Below, piece by piece: positions 34,755 through 43,782 of a stretch of 64,000 bases of DNA. The notes below the pieces were generated by a model. That model did no database searches. It saw only the letters and a program-made list of their open reading frames with translations, and was not told the origin of the DNA. This DNA comes from JAHRVQ01 sp047616645 (GTDB lineage: Bacteria; Pseudomonadota; Gammaproteobacteria; Pseudomonadales; Azotimanducaceae). Position 1 is the first letter of the stretch. Each line of letters opens with the position of its first letter. Location: positions 1-64,000 of the forward strand of contig JBLHIH010000003.1 in assembly GCA_047616645.1 (NCBI GenBank), read 5' to 3'. The position numbers were made by a program, and so were the translations under genes.

Positions 34755-35115
34755 CGCAAGCTAGTTTCCGGCCAGATATCAATAAACTTGCATGAAAGTA
34801 TCAAAATTTACTGATACCGCAGCTAATAATGTCAATAGATTAACAGGAAAGTAGCCCCGACGTTCTCATTCCGGGAGACGCGCAAGCTAGTTTCCGGCCA
34901 GATATCAATAAACTTGCATGAAAGTATCAAAATTTATTGATACCGCAGCTAATAATGTCAATAGATTAACAGGAAAGTAGCCCCGACGTTCTCATTCCGG
35001 GAGACGCGCAAGCTAGCTTCCGGCCAGATATCAATAAACTTGCTTGAAAGAATCAAAATTTATTGATACCGCAGCTAATAACGTCAATAGATTAACAGGA
35101 AAGTAGCCCCGACGT
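34755..35115. repeat. 126-bp tandem repeat, nearly three copies
   Basis: Copies begin at 34755, 34881 and 35007 with an exact 126-bp period; each starts CGCAAGCTAG. Only a few substitutions separate them. The third copy stops 17 bases short, two bases before the stop codon of the nitroreductase gene. In copies 2 and 3, TATCAATAAA and TTTATTGATA form a 10-bp inverted pair within the unit, so each unit could fold. No long frame runs through all units. It fills the 334-bp gap between the secreted-protein gene and nitroreductase. Confidence 0.97.
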
Positions 35116-35116
35116 A

Positions 35117-35797
35117 CTAGTTTGTTCCTCCTAGAAACGTGACACTTTCGCTCAGCGCTGCACGACGGGTTCGCGCCTTGTTTGCAGAAATACTGGTATC
35201 CTCAAATCCAAAGCTTATTCCGAACAGTACTTTGATTTCGGAAGGAATGTCGAAGGTTTCTCTTACGAAATCTGGATAGTGTGCCATTGTGCCTTGTGCG
35301 CATGAGGCAAGCCCGTGAGCTGTCATGGATAACATGAGAGTTTGTGCATACATACCAACATCAGCTGCAGATTGACCACCAAACACCTCGTCCATACAAA
35401 GAAAGGCGACATGGGGGGCATCGAACATTTCAAAATTTCGGAAGGCTACCTTTGCTCTGCCTGGTTTGTCTTCCCATGGAACACCCATCGCTTTATAGAG
35501 GACTCGAGCACAATCTCTACGCCGTTCTTTAAATATTTCACCTAACTTACCTTTGTCGGTGTGGTCAGCTCTTGAAGGCTCCCGTGCTTGAATTCGATCG
35601 ATAAACCCCTGGCGTAAAGAATCTCTCACCTCTCCAGATGCGACATAAACCTGCCAAGGCTGTATGTTTGTGCCCGATGGTGACCATTGAGCAAGCTCAA
35701 ATACTTTATTTAACGTTGCTTGCGGTACTGGGTCAGGTAGAAATCCTCGCACAGAGTGACGATGTAGAATGCCATTTTCGAGACTGATTGCTGTCAT
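35117..35797 (-). CDS. Nitroreductase-family FMN oxidoreductase
   Basis: About 226 residues from the ATG at 35797 (product starting MTAISLENGI). RHSVRGF near the start and WSPSGTNIQPWQVYV are FMN-binding elements; GMYAQTLMLSMTAHGLASC is the usual helix with a substrate-pocket role. A frame extending to 35983 adds 62 residues that do not look like family sequence and overlap the neighbour, so I chose the inner start. It is divergent from the Baeyer-Villiger monooxygenase, and both may act in the same degradative path. Confidence 0.9.
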   Translation of the reverse strand: MTAISLENGILHRHSVRGFLPDPVPQATLNKVFELAQWSPSGTNIQPWQVYVASGEVRDSLRQGFIDRIQAREPSRADHTDKGKLGEIFKERRRDCARVLYKAMGVPWEDKPGRAKVAFRNFEMFDAPHVAFLCMDEVFGGQSAADVGMYAQTLMLSMTAHGLASCAQGTMAHYPDFVRETFDIPSEIKVLFGISFGFEDTSISANKARTRRAALSESVTFLGGTN

Positions 35798-35921
35798 TTC
35801 GAACCTGTTAGTGTATAAAAGTGGAGTACTATAACGTATTCCTTGTCTTTTGTAGCACAGTCTAAGATGTATCACTGCTGCAATAGATAGCCCATAGAGC
35901 AAACAAATGTGAGTCCGCAAG

Positions 35922-37772
35922 ATGCCAATAAGAGTTGATCCAGAAACTGGCCTAAAAGCCTTTAATACTAGAGCGCAGAGCAAAGCGGGTATTACGGGTA
36001 AGGGATATTCTATAGTGCAGGATGAATCCCTTAAGACACTACCTCCTGTTCCTGCAGGCGCAGTATTTGATGCAGAGGAACAAGCAAAATATAGAAAGTT
36101 TAAAGAAGATCGTAGAGGGAGTGCGGACTATATGGCTATGGAGGGTGAATTCAGTAAATATCTAGAAGATGTTTACTCTGCACCGCCGGTAGAGCGGCAA
36201 GCCTTAACAGACAGCTGTGAGATTTTGGTCGTTGGTGCCGGTTTTGCCGGATTATTGCTCTGGCATAAGCTCCAGAAAGCCGGGTTTAAGGATGTACGTT
36301 TTTGCGAAAAAGGAGGTGATGTAGGCGGCACTTGGTATTGGAATCGCTACCCTGGCATCGCCTGTGATGTTGAGGCTTATAGTTACTTACCGCTTCTTGA
36401 GGAGATGGGTTATATCCCCTCGATGAAGTTTGCTGCGGGGTTTGAAATTATGGAATATTGCCAAAAGATCGCGGAAAAGTTCGGGTTTTATGATCGCTGC
36501 CTTTTTCATACCACCGTCGAAAAAACCCAATGGAATGAAGGCTCGGCTAAATGGACTGTTACCACCGACCGAGGTGATGAAATGCAGGCCAAGTTTGTCA
36601 TATTGGCAAATGGCATTCTCACTACGCCGAAGTTAGCGAGAATTGATGGAATGGAGACCTATGAAGGCGCTGCGTTTCATACCTCAAGATGGGATTATAA
36701 GGTTGATCTAAAAGATAAAAAGGTTGGCATTATTGGAACCGGAGCAACAGCAATACAAGCCATTCCTGAGCTTTCAAAAATTGTGAAGGAGCTTGTGGTG
36801 TTTCAACGGACACCTTCTTCTATAGATGTTCGAGATCAACGGGAAACAACTGAAGAGGAAAGGGATGCTTGGTCGCAAGAGCCGGGATGGGCGCGCGCTA
36901 GACGTGCAAGATTTAGAAAGATTTCTGCAGGTCGCACAGCGATGAAGGCAAACGATGACTACTTGGCAGGTAAAGTTGCAGATTTTAAAGAACGGAAAGT
37001 GCATTCAACTGAATTAAGTCAGGAGGCTTTAGTTCAAAAACAATTGAATACGAACTTTCGCATTATGGAGCAAATACGGGCCCGAGTAGATACCATTGTT
37101 AAGGACCCGGTTACTGCAGAGGCCTTAAAGCCCTATTACCCTTACGGGTGTAAACGGCCGACCTTCCATGACGAATATTTGCCCGTATTTAACCTGCCCC
37201 ATGTAAAGCTCGTTGATACAGCGCCTCGTGGTGTTAGTTCAATCGATAAAGAGGGCGTCATACATGATGGAGAACACTATCCCGTAGACGTTTTGATTTA
37301 CGCTACAGGTTTTCAGTGGATGGCGACGTCTACCTTTAACATGGTCGTTGGTTGTGATGGCATCTCATTAAATGATAGGTGGCAGAATGAAGGTACTAAG
37401 ACTTTTCTAGGGTTACATAGTCATGGATTCCCAAATTTATTTATTGTCTCTGGTCCTCAAGGAGGGGGAGGGAGTTTCAATTTTACCGATGCAATTGATG
37501 AGCATGCTGAATACATAGTTTGGATGTTAGAGACGATGAAAGAAAATGGCTATGCTGAGGTTGACGTAAAGAAATCTTCTGAATTGGAATATGCTGAACA
37601 TTGTCGTCAAGCAGATCTTGTTACCGGTCCACTGCGCGATTGTATCTCTTATTATAATGGTCATGGTGAATCTGAAGCGGGAAGTTTGGCCTATTATGGC
37701 GGCGGGTATTGGCACAAATTCAGAAGGGATGCACAAGAGACTTTGGAGCCCTATTTGTTTAAGGAGGGGTGA
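35922..37772 (+). CDS. Baeyer-Villiger-type flavin monooxygenase
   Basis: A 616-residue NADPH/FAD enzyme. The first Rossmann motif VVGAGFAGLLLWHKL begins near residue 104, after an N-terminal extension of about 95 residues. The fingerprint F-x-G-x3-H-x3-W-D appears in YEGAAFHTSRWD (tyrosine in place of the leading phenylalanine), and the second Rossmann motif in GIIGTGATAIQ. The extension and length resemble cyclopentadecanone/phenylacetone-type BVMOs, which convert ketones to esters or lactones. A hydrolase for the ester could be one of the esterases in this window (inference). The stop TGA shares a base with the ATG of a remnant. Confidence 0.92.
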   Translation: MPIRVDPETGLKAFNTRAQSKAGITGKGYSIVQDESLKTLPPVPAGAVFDAEEQAKYRKFKEDRRGSADYMAMEGEFSKYLEDVYSAPPVERQALTDSCEILVVGAGFAGLLLWHKLQKAGFKDVRFCEKGGDVGGTWYWNRYPGIACDVEAYSYLPLLEEMGYIPSMKFAAGFEIMEYCQKIAEKFGFYDRCLFHTTVEKTQWNEGSAKWTVTTDRGDEMQAKFVILANGILTTPKLARIDGMETYEGAAFHTSRWDYKVDLKDKKVGIIGTGATAIQAIPELSKIVKELVVFQRTPSSIDVRDQRETTEEERDAWSQEPGWARARRARFRKISAGRTAMKANDDYLAGKVADFKERKVHSTELSQEALVQKQLNTNFRIMEQIRARVDTIVKDPVTAEALKPYYPYGCKRPTFHDEYLPVFNLPHVKLVDTAPRGVSSIDKEGVIHDGEHYPVDVLIYATGFQWMATSTFNMVVGCDGISLNDRWQNEGTKTFLGLHSHGFPNLFIVSGPQGGGGSFNFTDAIDEHAEYIVWMLETMKENGYAEVDVKKSSELEYAEHCRQADLVTGPLRDCISYYNGHGESEAGSLAYYGGGYWHKFRRDAQETLEPYLFKEG

Positions 37773-38008
37773 TGGCTAAGCTTGAAGATCATGTCAGGGC
37801 CATTGAGCAAAAAGGATACACGGTACTTACAATCTGCTCTAATAATTAGTGTTATAGCGGGTTTCCCCGTTGCCCTTGTGCTTTCATGGCTTTTGATATC
37901 ACAAAAAATGGCATTATGACTGGCCCTGGTATTGACGCTGAAGTCGAAATAAAAGGTAATAGAGTGGCGGTATTGCCATTTTGGGACTACCTTTTAACTT
38001 CGTTATTG
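37772..38008 (+). pseudogene. Chimeric remnant: start of a PhyH-type dioxygenase joined to part of a membrane TPR protein
   Basis: From ATG 37772 a 25-codon frame reads MAKLEDHVRAIEQKGYTVL, like the first residues of phytanoyl-CoA dioxygenase-family proteins, then stops at 37847-37849. Immediately after, other frames read VIAGFPVALVLSWL, then, after a one-base shift, FDITKNGI and RVAVLPFWDY. These match the membrane segment and start of the FlgO-like domain of the TPR protein family present intact at 44.7 kb. No full domain survives. Confidence 0.6.
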
Positions 38009-38016
38009 TAGAACCC

Positions 38017-40443
38017 TTACTCGTGGCGTAATGCTTGTATGGGATTGGCTTTTGCGATCTTAATCGCATGGATGCCAACTATTAGCCAAGCGAATAAAAC
38101 AGAAGTTAATCCCGCTACTCCGACGATAGCGGCCTGTATCGTTATTCTTTCTGCAAAGAAGTTTAAATACTGCTCTGATGCAAAGTACGCAGCGGGTAAT
38201 GCAAAAAGTAGAGCCCACATAACGGGTTTGGAAAATTGAAAAATCAACAAGGTAATAATTTGTAGCATGTTGGCTCCCATCACTTTTCTGATGCCAATTT
38301 CCTTGGTCCTACTTTCAGCCATAAAGGCAGCGAGTCCAAATAAACCGATAAGGCTTAGTGTCAATGCGACAACTGCAAAACCACCCAGTAGTTTCATTAT
38401 GCTGTCAAAAATATCAAATATTTCTCCAAATATTTCTTCTAAGAAAGTGGATTGGATTGGGTAATCAGTGATAACTTTATCCCAAATATTTTCCACTTCA
38501 CTCAGAGTGCTTGCAAGGTTTTCGTGACTGACTCGGATCGAGGCATCGTCAAAACTAGAAGGTCTCATATAAAAGACAGTGGGTTTTACTGCGTTGTGAA
38601 ATCCATTGAAATTTTGTGTGGGAACGATGCCGACAATGGTATATGCGCGAGTTTCTCTATCGTCTTCTAAATCAAAAAAGGTTTTTCCTAGTGCTTCACC
38701 TGTAGTTTGGTATCCGAGCTTCTCTGCAGTCAGTGCGTTGATGACAACATTCACTGCGGGCATATCTGAAACGAAAATATCTGCTGTGTATTCCTTTGAT
38801 AGCGCTCGCCCATCCTGTATGGAGATATCATAAGTATTAAAAAAGTCTTCACTAACAGACAGTTGTTTTAGTTGGAATGACGTTTCTTTGTTACCGGCTT
38901 CTGGTCCAGCTGCGAAACTAGAATTGTTTTGCTCATATGGCAAATCACTAGAAAAACTGACATGGGTAACGCCAGGAATTTGAAGCAACTCATTTCTTAA
39001 AGCGCTAAGTCGAGCTTGGATACTCTCAACACTTAGACGCTGTAATGTAATGATTTGTGACCTGGGATAGATATCTCCTGCATCCTGGACTTTCTTGTTT
39101 TGGAAGTAGACAATTAAGACACTCGCCAAAATGAAAATCGATATAGAAAATTGAAAACCCAGCATGATACTGCGAAAGCGACTACCTTTAGCGCCACTCG
39201 CGCCTTTATCATTAAGCGCATCTATTGGCTTTACTTTCGTGACCAGAAAAGCAGGATACAAACCAGAGACGCAACCTACAGTAAAGGTTGTTAGAATCAA
39301 CCATGGCAGGGTAGTAAGGTAGTCGAGGCTGAGTGCTTTTTCAGTCGCTGCATTGAAGGAAGGCACAATCACTTCCAAGATTGCTAGGGCAATAAACATT
39401 GATATGAAGGTAATGACCAAGCCTTCTGTAATAAATTGGAATAAGAGCTGTTTTCTTGTCGCCCCTAAAGTTTTGCGTAGACCCACTTCTCGTGCGCGAC
39501 GGAGCGATTGGGCTGTTGCTAAAGTTGTGTAGTTTACGATAGCGATAATCAAGACTAAAATTGCCAAGAGGTTTATTGATTCCAACATGGGTAAGCCGAC
39601 CATATCCCAAATGAAAGAATTAGCAGCGGCGAGTGGCAGAACCCTCAAACCAGTGATGAATTCCTTGTCTTCCTCCGATAGGTGGACCTCGTATATACCG
39701 TCCATTTTTGCTTGGAGCGCAGCCATGGAAGTTGATTCGGGAATCAAAATGTAGGTTAAGTTGCCTGAGGAGAGGTTGTTAAAGTTGCCCGCTAAGTCCC
39801 ATTCGGCAGCCTTATTAAGGGCTGTAAGAGGTGCGAGTACTTCAAATTCAGCGCCACCAATAAGAGCGGAATTAAAATGTGTATTTCTTGGAAGATCTTT
39901 TATGACGGCTGTGACATGTAAAGTTGTTTTGTGATCTAAAGTAATTAGTTTGCCTAGAGCGGGTTCCGCTCCAAATAATTTGGCAGCAATAGTTTCATTG
40001 AGTAAAATACCCTCAGGTTCTAATAAAGCATTGTCATTGCCTTCTAAATATTGAAAATCGAAAATCTTTAGTAAACTTGGATCGGTGAATCGGATTTTTT
40101 GATAATAATTATCATTGCCTACTGTCATCAAAAAATCCTGATTGACTGTTCTTGCTATCCCCTCTATCTCCTCTATTTCCGCTTGAATGAAGGGTGTAAA
40201 TCCAGTGTAGATACCAGGATTTTGGCTTACGCCAATATTTGCGTTGGGAGAAAAAATGGAGCCGACAGTATATATTCGTTCGAAGTTTTTATAGAAACTG
40301 TCGTGACTATTCTCATATTCCACGAGTAGAGAGCCGAATATGTATACACTTAATCCGGTAACTAAGCCTAGTACATTGATACTAGCGTAGAGCTTGTTCT
40401 TGAAAAGTTGACGCCAGGCAATAAGTATATAATTTTTGATCAT
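38017..40443 (-). CDS. ABC transporter permease, FtsX/MacB type
   Basis: An 808-residue permease with four-helix FtsX modules. An N-terminal helix (YASINVLGLVTGLSVYIFGSL) is followed by a large periplasmic domain, three helices around residues 285-400 with REVGLRKTLGA, then a second periplasmic domain and a C-terminal FtsX module with TKEIGIRKVMGA. Such MacB-like permeases power export or signalling across the envelope without moving substrate through the inner membrane. It is the last gene of an operon with the ATPase and adaptor upstream on the minus strand. Confidence 0.92.
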   Translation of the reverse strand: MIKNYILIAWRQLFKNKLYASINVLGLVTGLSVYIFGSLLVEYENSHDSFYKNFERIYTVGSIFSPNANIGVSQNPGIYTGFTPFIQAEIEEIEGIARTVNQDFLMTVGNDNYYQKIRFTDPSLLKIFDFQYLEGNDNALLEPEGILLNETIAAKLFGAEPALGKLITLDHKTTLHVTAVIKDLPRNTHFNSALIGGAEFEVLAPLTALNKAAEWDLAGNFNNLSSGNLTYILIPESTSMAALQAKMDGIYEVHLSEEDKEFITGLRVLPLAAANSFIWDMVGLPMLESINLLAILVLIIAIVNYTTLATAQSLRRAREVGLRKTLGATRKQLLFQFITEGLVITFISMFIALAILEVIVPSFNAATEKALSLDYLTTLPWLILTTFTVGCVSGLYPAFLVTKVKPIDALNDKGASGAKGSRFRSIMLGFQFSISIFILASVLIVYFQNKKVQDAGDIYPRSQIITLQRLSVESIQARLSALRNELLQIPGVTHVSFSSDLPYEQNNSSFAAGPEAGNKETSFQLKQLSVSEDFFNTYDISIQDGRALSKEYTADIFVSDMPAVNVVINALTAEKLGYQTTGEALGKTFFDLEDDRETRAYTIVGIVPTQNFNGFHNAVKPTVFYMRPSSFDDASIRVSHENLASTLSEVENIWDKVITDYPIQSTFLEEIFGEIFDIFDSIMKLLGGFAVVALTLSLIGLFGLAAFMAESRTKEIGIRKVMGANMLQIITLLIFQFSKPVMWALLFALPAAYFASEQYLNFFAERITIQAAIVGVAGLTSVLFAWLIVGIHAIKIAKANPIQALRHE

Positions 40444-40511
40444 GATGGGATCCTATAAGCTCTGGATCTAAAAAGCTTGTTTTAAAAGGAAGGTTTTTGC
40501 AGCGTTGACCT

Positions 40512-41195
40512 TCAAACAACCGCTCTAAGGTTTTCAGTGACGATTTGACCATCGAATAGATTAATGGTTCGTCTAGCGTAATCGGAGTGCGTTGGACTAT
40601 GAGTTACCATAACGATGGTCGTACCTTCATTGTTAAGACCTTGGAGCATTTCCATGACTTCTTGTCCATGAGTACTGTCCAAATTACCCGTTGGCTCATC
40701 AGCCAGTATTAATTTTTGCTTACCAACCACGGCTCTTGCTACGGCAACACGCTGCTGTTGCCCACCGGATAGTTGGCTTGGCATGTGTTTCGCGCGGTGT
40801 GCAATACCTACTTTATCCATAATTTCAGCGACCATCGATTTGCGTTCCTTTGCTGATATGTCGTGATACAGAAGCGCGAGTTCTATGTTTTCAAATACAG
40901 TAAGCTCATCAATCAAATTAAATGATTGGAAAATAAAACCGATATTCTTCTTTCTTATATTGCTAAGTTGAGATTCCGAGTGAGTAGAGATATCTTCATT
41001 GTTGAATATATATTGTCCTTCGGAACAATTATCTAACATGCCGATAATGTTTAACAAAGTTGATTTCCCACAACCGGAAGGACCCATAATCGCAACAAAC
41101 TCTCCAGATTGAATTTCAATGTTGACACTATTGAGTGCGACGGTTTCAACTTCATCGGTTCGATAGAACTTTGATAAGTTGTGCATCTTTAACAT
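40512..41195 (-). CDS. ABC transporter ATP-binding protein, MacB/LolD type
   Basis: A 227-residue ATPase with Walker A GPSGCGKST, a Q-loop in FIFQSFNLIDELT, the signature LSGGQQQRVAVARA and Walker B LILADEPTGNLD, which is characteristic of the MacB/LolD/FtsE group. GAAGGA precedes the ATG. It drives the FtsX-type permease encoded next. Confidence 0.95.
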   Translation of the reverse strand: MLKMHNLSKFYRTDEVETVALNSVNIEIQSGEFVAIMGPSGCGKSTLLNIIGMLDNCSEGQYIFNNEDISTHSESQLSNIRKKNIGFIFQSFNLIDELTVFENIELALLYHDISAKERKSMVAEIMDKVGIAHRAKHMPSQLSGGQQQRVAVARAVVGKQKLILADEPTGNLDSTHGQEVMEMLQGLNNEGTTIVMVTHSPTHSDYARRTINLFDGQIVTENLRAVV

Positions 41196-41251
41196 GATTT
41201 TATATCCTTCATTATCGGGGATTAGTGCTAATTTTTCTTAATGGGAAAGTG

Positions 41252-42562
41252 TTAATTGTTATCAAGTTTTAAGCGGTCCATCTCTTTGAAACTAGAATAA
41301 GCACTACTGACTACTTCTTCTCCTCTCTCCAAACCTTGGAGTATTTCAATGTATCGAGAATTACGTCTCCCCGTTTTTATCTGTCGCTTATGTGCTTCGC
41401 TACCGTCTTTCGAGACGACAAATATCCAATTTCCGCCGGTGTCTTGGAAGAAAGCACCATTAGGTATTAATAACGCACTACTGGGATCACTTAGAGTCAA
41501 ACGTGTTTGGATGGTTTGACCACGGCGGATACTTTTAGGCTCATCCTCTTTAAATAACAGATCAATTTCGAACTGTCCATTATTAACTTGTGGATAAATT
41601 TTGCTAATTCTCAGGGGATATTGATTACTGTCCTTATCAAAATGCGCGGTTTGCCCAATATCCACTCTTCCTAAATAGTATTCATCAATACTGGCCCGTA
41701 ATTTAAAATTATCAGGGTCATCAATTTGACCGAGACGTCCTCCCGGTTGAATGCTTTGACCTACTTCAATATCTAGGCCTGATAGTTTTCCATCGACGGG
41801 TGCGCGCACATTGAGTGAATCAAGATTTTGCCTGGCTAACGCCAAGTTGCTTTCTAATTGAGCACCTGCCGTACGGAGAAACGCTAATTGTGTTTCTTGG
41901 AGGCGCGCATCTGTGGATTGGCTTTCTAGAGTGACGGTGCGACGCTCTTTGAAATATTCCAGCTCATCTCTCGAATCTTCAAGTTGGCTTTTAGTTGCCA
42001 ATCCAGCGTAATCCAAATTTGCGAGACGATCAACTTGTCGCCCAAGGCGTTTTATTTGGTAGTTTATTTCGACAAGGTTGCGCTTGTGAGAAAGGCGGTT
42101 TTGTTCAAGTTGTAATTCAATGGTACGCATATTATTTAACTGTTCTGTCACGACAGCTTCATTTCTTGTGACATCGAGTTGTAGGGATACATTTGCGAGA
42201 ACGACGATGAGATCACCCACCTTTACATCTGCACCATCCTCTACTAGACGTTGTTTTACTTGTCCTCCTTCGATGAGATCAAGGAAAACTGTTTTGCGGG
42301 GTGTTACACGTCCACGAACAGGAATGAAATCTTCGAATGTTCCCTCTACTACAGGGGAAATGAGAATACGGTTGTTATTCACCACCAACGAGCGCTCACT
42401 ACTCTGGAAAAAGAAAATCCAAATCAGAAACGCGATAATGGCTAGGGCTGCAGAAATAGCGAGCCAAGGACCGTATGGCCTGTTTTTCTTTAAGGCTCTG
42501 TCCATCCCTGCACCGGATATTGACTGTGCATGTGGGGCTGGCTTTATGTTTTCGGTAACCAA
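41252..42562 (-). CDS. HlyD/MacA-type periplasmic adaptor protein
   Basis: A 436-residue membrane-fusion protein. One N-terminal membrane helix (about residues 32-51), a split lipoyl domain (DGADVKVGDLIVVL and VRAPVDGKLSGLDIEVGQSI), a long coiled-coil hairpin between them, and beta-barrel/membrane-proximal domains at the end. It starts with TTG at 42562, supported by AGAGG eight bases upstream; the next ATG (42505) has no good ribosome site. It links the ABC unit to an outer-membrane channel, not encoded here. Confidence 0.9.
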   Translation of the reverse strand: MVTENIKPAPHAQSISGAGMDRALKKNRPYGPWLAISAALAIIAFLIWIFFFQSSERSLVVNNNRILISPVVEGTFEDFIPVRGRVTPRKTVFLDLIEGGQVKQRLVEDGADVKVGDLIVVLANVSLQLDVTRNEAVVTEQLNNMRTIELQLEQNRLSHKRNLVEINYQIKRLGRQVDRLANLDYAGLATKSQLEDSRDELEYFKERRTVTLESQSTDARLQETQLAFLRTAGAQLESNLALARQNLDSLNVRAPVDGKLSGLDIEVGQSIQPGGRLGQIDDPDNFKLRASIDEYYLGRVDIGQTAHFDKDSNQYPLRISKIYPQVNNGQFEIDLLFKEDEPKSIRRGQTIQTRLTLSDPSSALLIPNGAFFQDTGGNWIFVVSKDGSEAHKRQIKTGRRNSRYIEILQGLERGEEVVSSAYSSFKEMDRLKLDNN

Positions 42563-42726
42563 ATTACTTGCCTCTTTCAGTATGGATGTCGTAAGAGGGT
42601 AGCAATACCTATGCCATTTGCTAAGGTATTGATTTTATCGAATGATACCATCTTTATCCTTTTCGAAAACAAGCTAAGTGTTCAATATCGAAAACATATT
42701 GTACGATAACGTGCACTTCAAGCAAA

Positions 42727-42786
42727 GCTTGAAGAAAAGCGGCTTGAAGAAAAGCAGCTTGAAGAAAAGCAGCTTGAAGAAAAAAG
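42727..42786. repeat. 15-bp tandem repeat, four copies, before the decayed response regulator
   Basis: The unit GCTTGAAGAAAAGCG/A begins at 42727, 42742, 42757 and 42772; the last copy ends in A-rich variation. In the frame of the response-regulator remnant it would encode repeated LEEK(R/Q), but that frame has no start codon upstream of 42800. Confidence 0.92.
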
Positions 42787-42799
42787 CTTGGCGGGGCCA

Positions 42800-43367
42800 A
42801 TGGAAAATACACATATTCTCATGGTTGATGATGACGAAGATATCTTGGTCGCGGGCAAGTTGCTGCTGAAAAGACATTACGTTCAAATAATTAGAGCTAC
42901 AAGATGCGAAGGAAGCTGTCATGATCGTTGCAAGACGTTCTGATGGTCTTATGAACTTTGTAAATAGTGATAGACAGTTTTCTGAATTTAGCACGCCTCA
43001 AAAGAAGCAATTTAAGGTAGATGCACTGTTTGCTGATATCACTGCAATAGTGAAAGCTGATTGGAAGAACATGTCTGATCAACAAAGTGAAATTGAATTA
43101 ACGAGTTCAATTAACGCCCCGACTTTGAGTATTCATGCCGATAGACAAATGATAGAGCATATTCTTATCAATCTACTACAAAATTCCGAGCACGCGCTTA
43201 GGGGAAGTGAAGAACAGAAAATTCGCCTAGGGGGCGGCATTAATAAATATGGCCATGTTACGCTTGACGTTAGCGATACGGGTATCGGTATAACGGAGGA
43301 AGTGGGAAGTAAAATATTTGTGCCATTTTACACTACTCGCAAAGTTCACATTGGATACATGAAATAG
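42800..43367 (+). pseudogene. Remnant of a response regulator/histidine kinase pair joined by internal deletion
   Basis: From ATG 42800 the product begins MENTHILMVDDDEDILVAGK, the start of a receiver domain with its acidic triad, but similarity ends after about 30 residues. At about 42888-42891 a different frame continues ELQDAKEAVMIVARRSDGL and then a kinase ATP-binding region with LINLLQNSEHAL (N box), DVSDTGIGI (G1) and FVPFYTT (F box). The rest of the receiver, any output domains and the sensor half and phospho-histidine are missing. The G2 box is also lost: the frame ends soon after FYTTRK at 43367. The intact pair would have been divergent from the HlyD-ATPase-FtsX operon, a common arrangement, and so may once have regulated it. 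Confidence 0.8.
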
Positions 43368-43782
43368 TCCGCCGTCAAATTTTGTTTGATCAAGCCGAGT
43401 TCACTAAATTGGCAGTTGAATAACCATAAATGATGAGCCAAGAATTGCTGAATGGTATACGAGAATATCTTCGTCCAGACTAAGAGGGTAGACAGGGAAA
43501 ACTTTAACCCTAGGTATTTAATGCGATCTATGCATATACACAGGACTATTGGCTGGAAAAGGATGCGCTTCCCAACATCACTCTCAAGGATAGCGTTTTT
43601 GTCTATAGCTAGTGATGCGTTGTTTGTATGCACTATGGGCGTATTTCGTGACAACGTGATTAGCCGTCAACTAAGCTTTTCAACCTGAGATCCTTCTCTG
43701 TTTAGTGTAAATTTAATTTCCGCCTACACTAATACATTGTTATTTACGTCTTAGTCTAAAATGCTATGAGAAAGATGACCTT
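43368..43782. other. 415-bp gap with one coding-like fragment
   Basis: No intact gene is evident. A 32-codon stretch on the plus strand, 43514-43612, reads VFNAIYAYTQDYWLEKDALP and on to a TAG, and looks like the end of some lost gene; I do not recognise it. The last 100 bp before the next gene are AT-rich and should hold its promoter. Confidence 0.35.

Noticed and set aside
34690..34782. N-terminal extension of the secreted protein to an upstream ATG
   Set aside because: The extension hides the signal peptide inside the protein, and its first codons come from the 126-bp repeat.
34755..35115. 126-bp array as a CRISPR
   Set aside because: The whole unit is repeated with no variable spacers and no cas genes are near.
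35798..35983. 62-residue N-terminal extension of nitroreductase
   Set aside because: It does not resemble the family and overlaps the start of the divergent monooxygenase gene; the inner ATG fits the family start.
42678..42869. 63-codon frame with repeated SLKK motifs
   Set aside because: It comes from reading the 15-bp repeat out of frame with the response-regulator remnant.
43346..43654. 102-codon minus-strand and 78-codon plus-strand frames after the kinase remnant
   Set aside because: They overlap each other and a third frame with more coding-like text; none has a ribosome site or family pattern.
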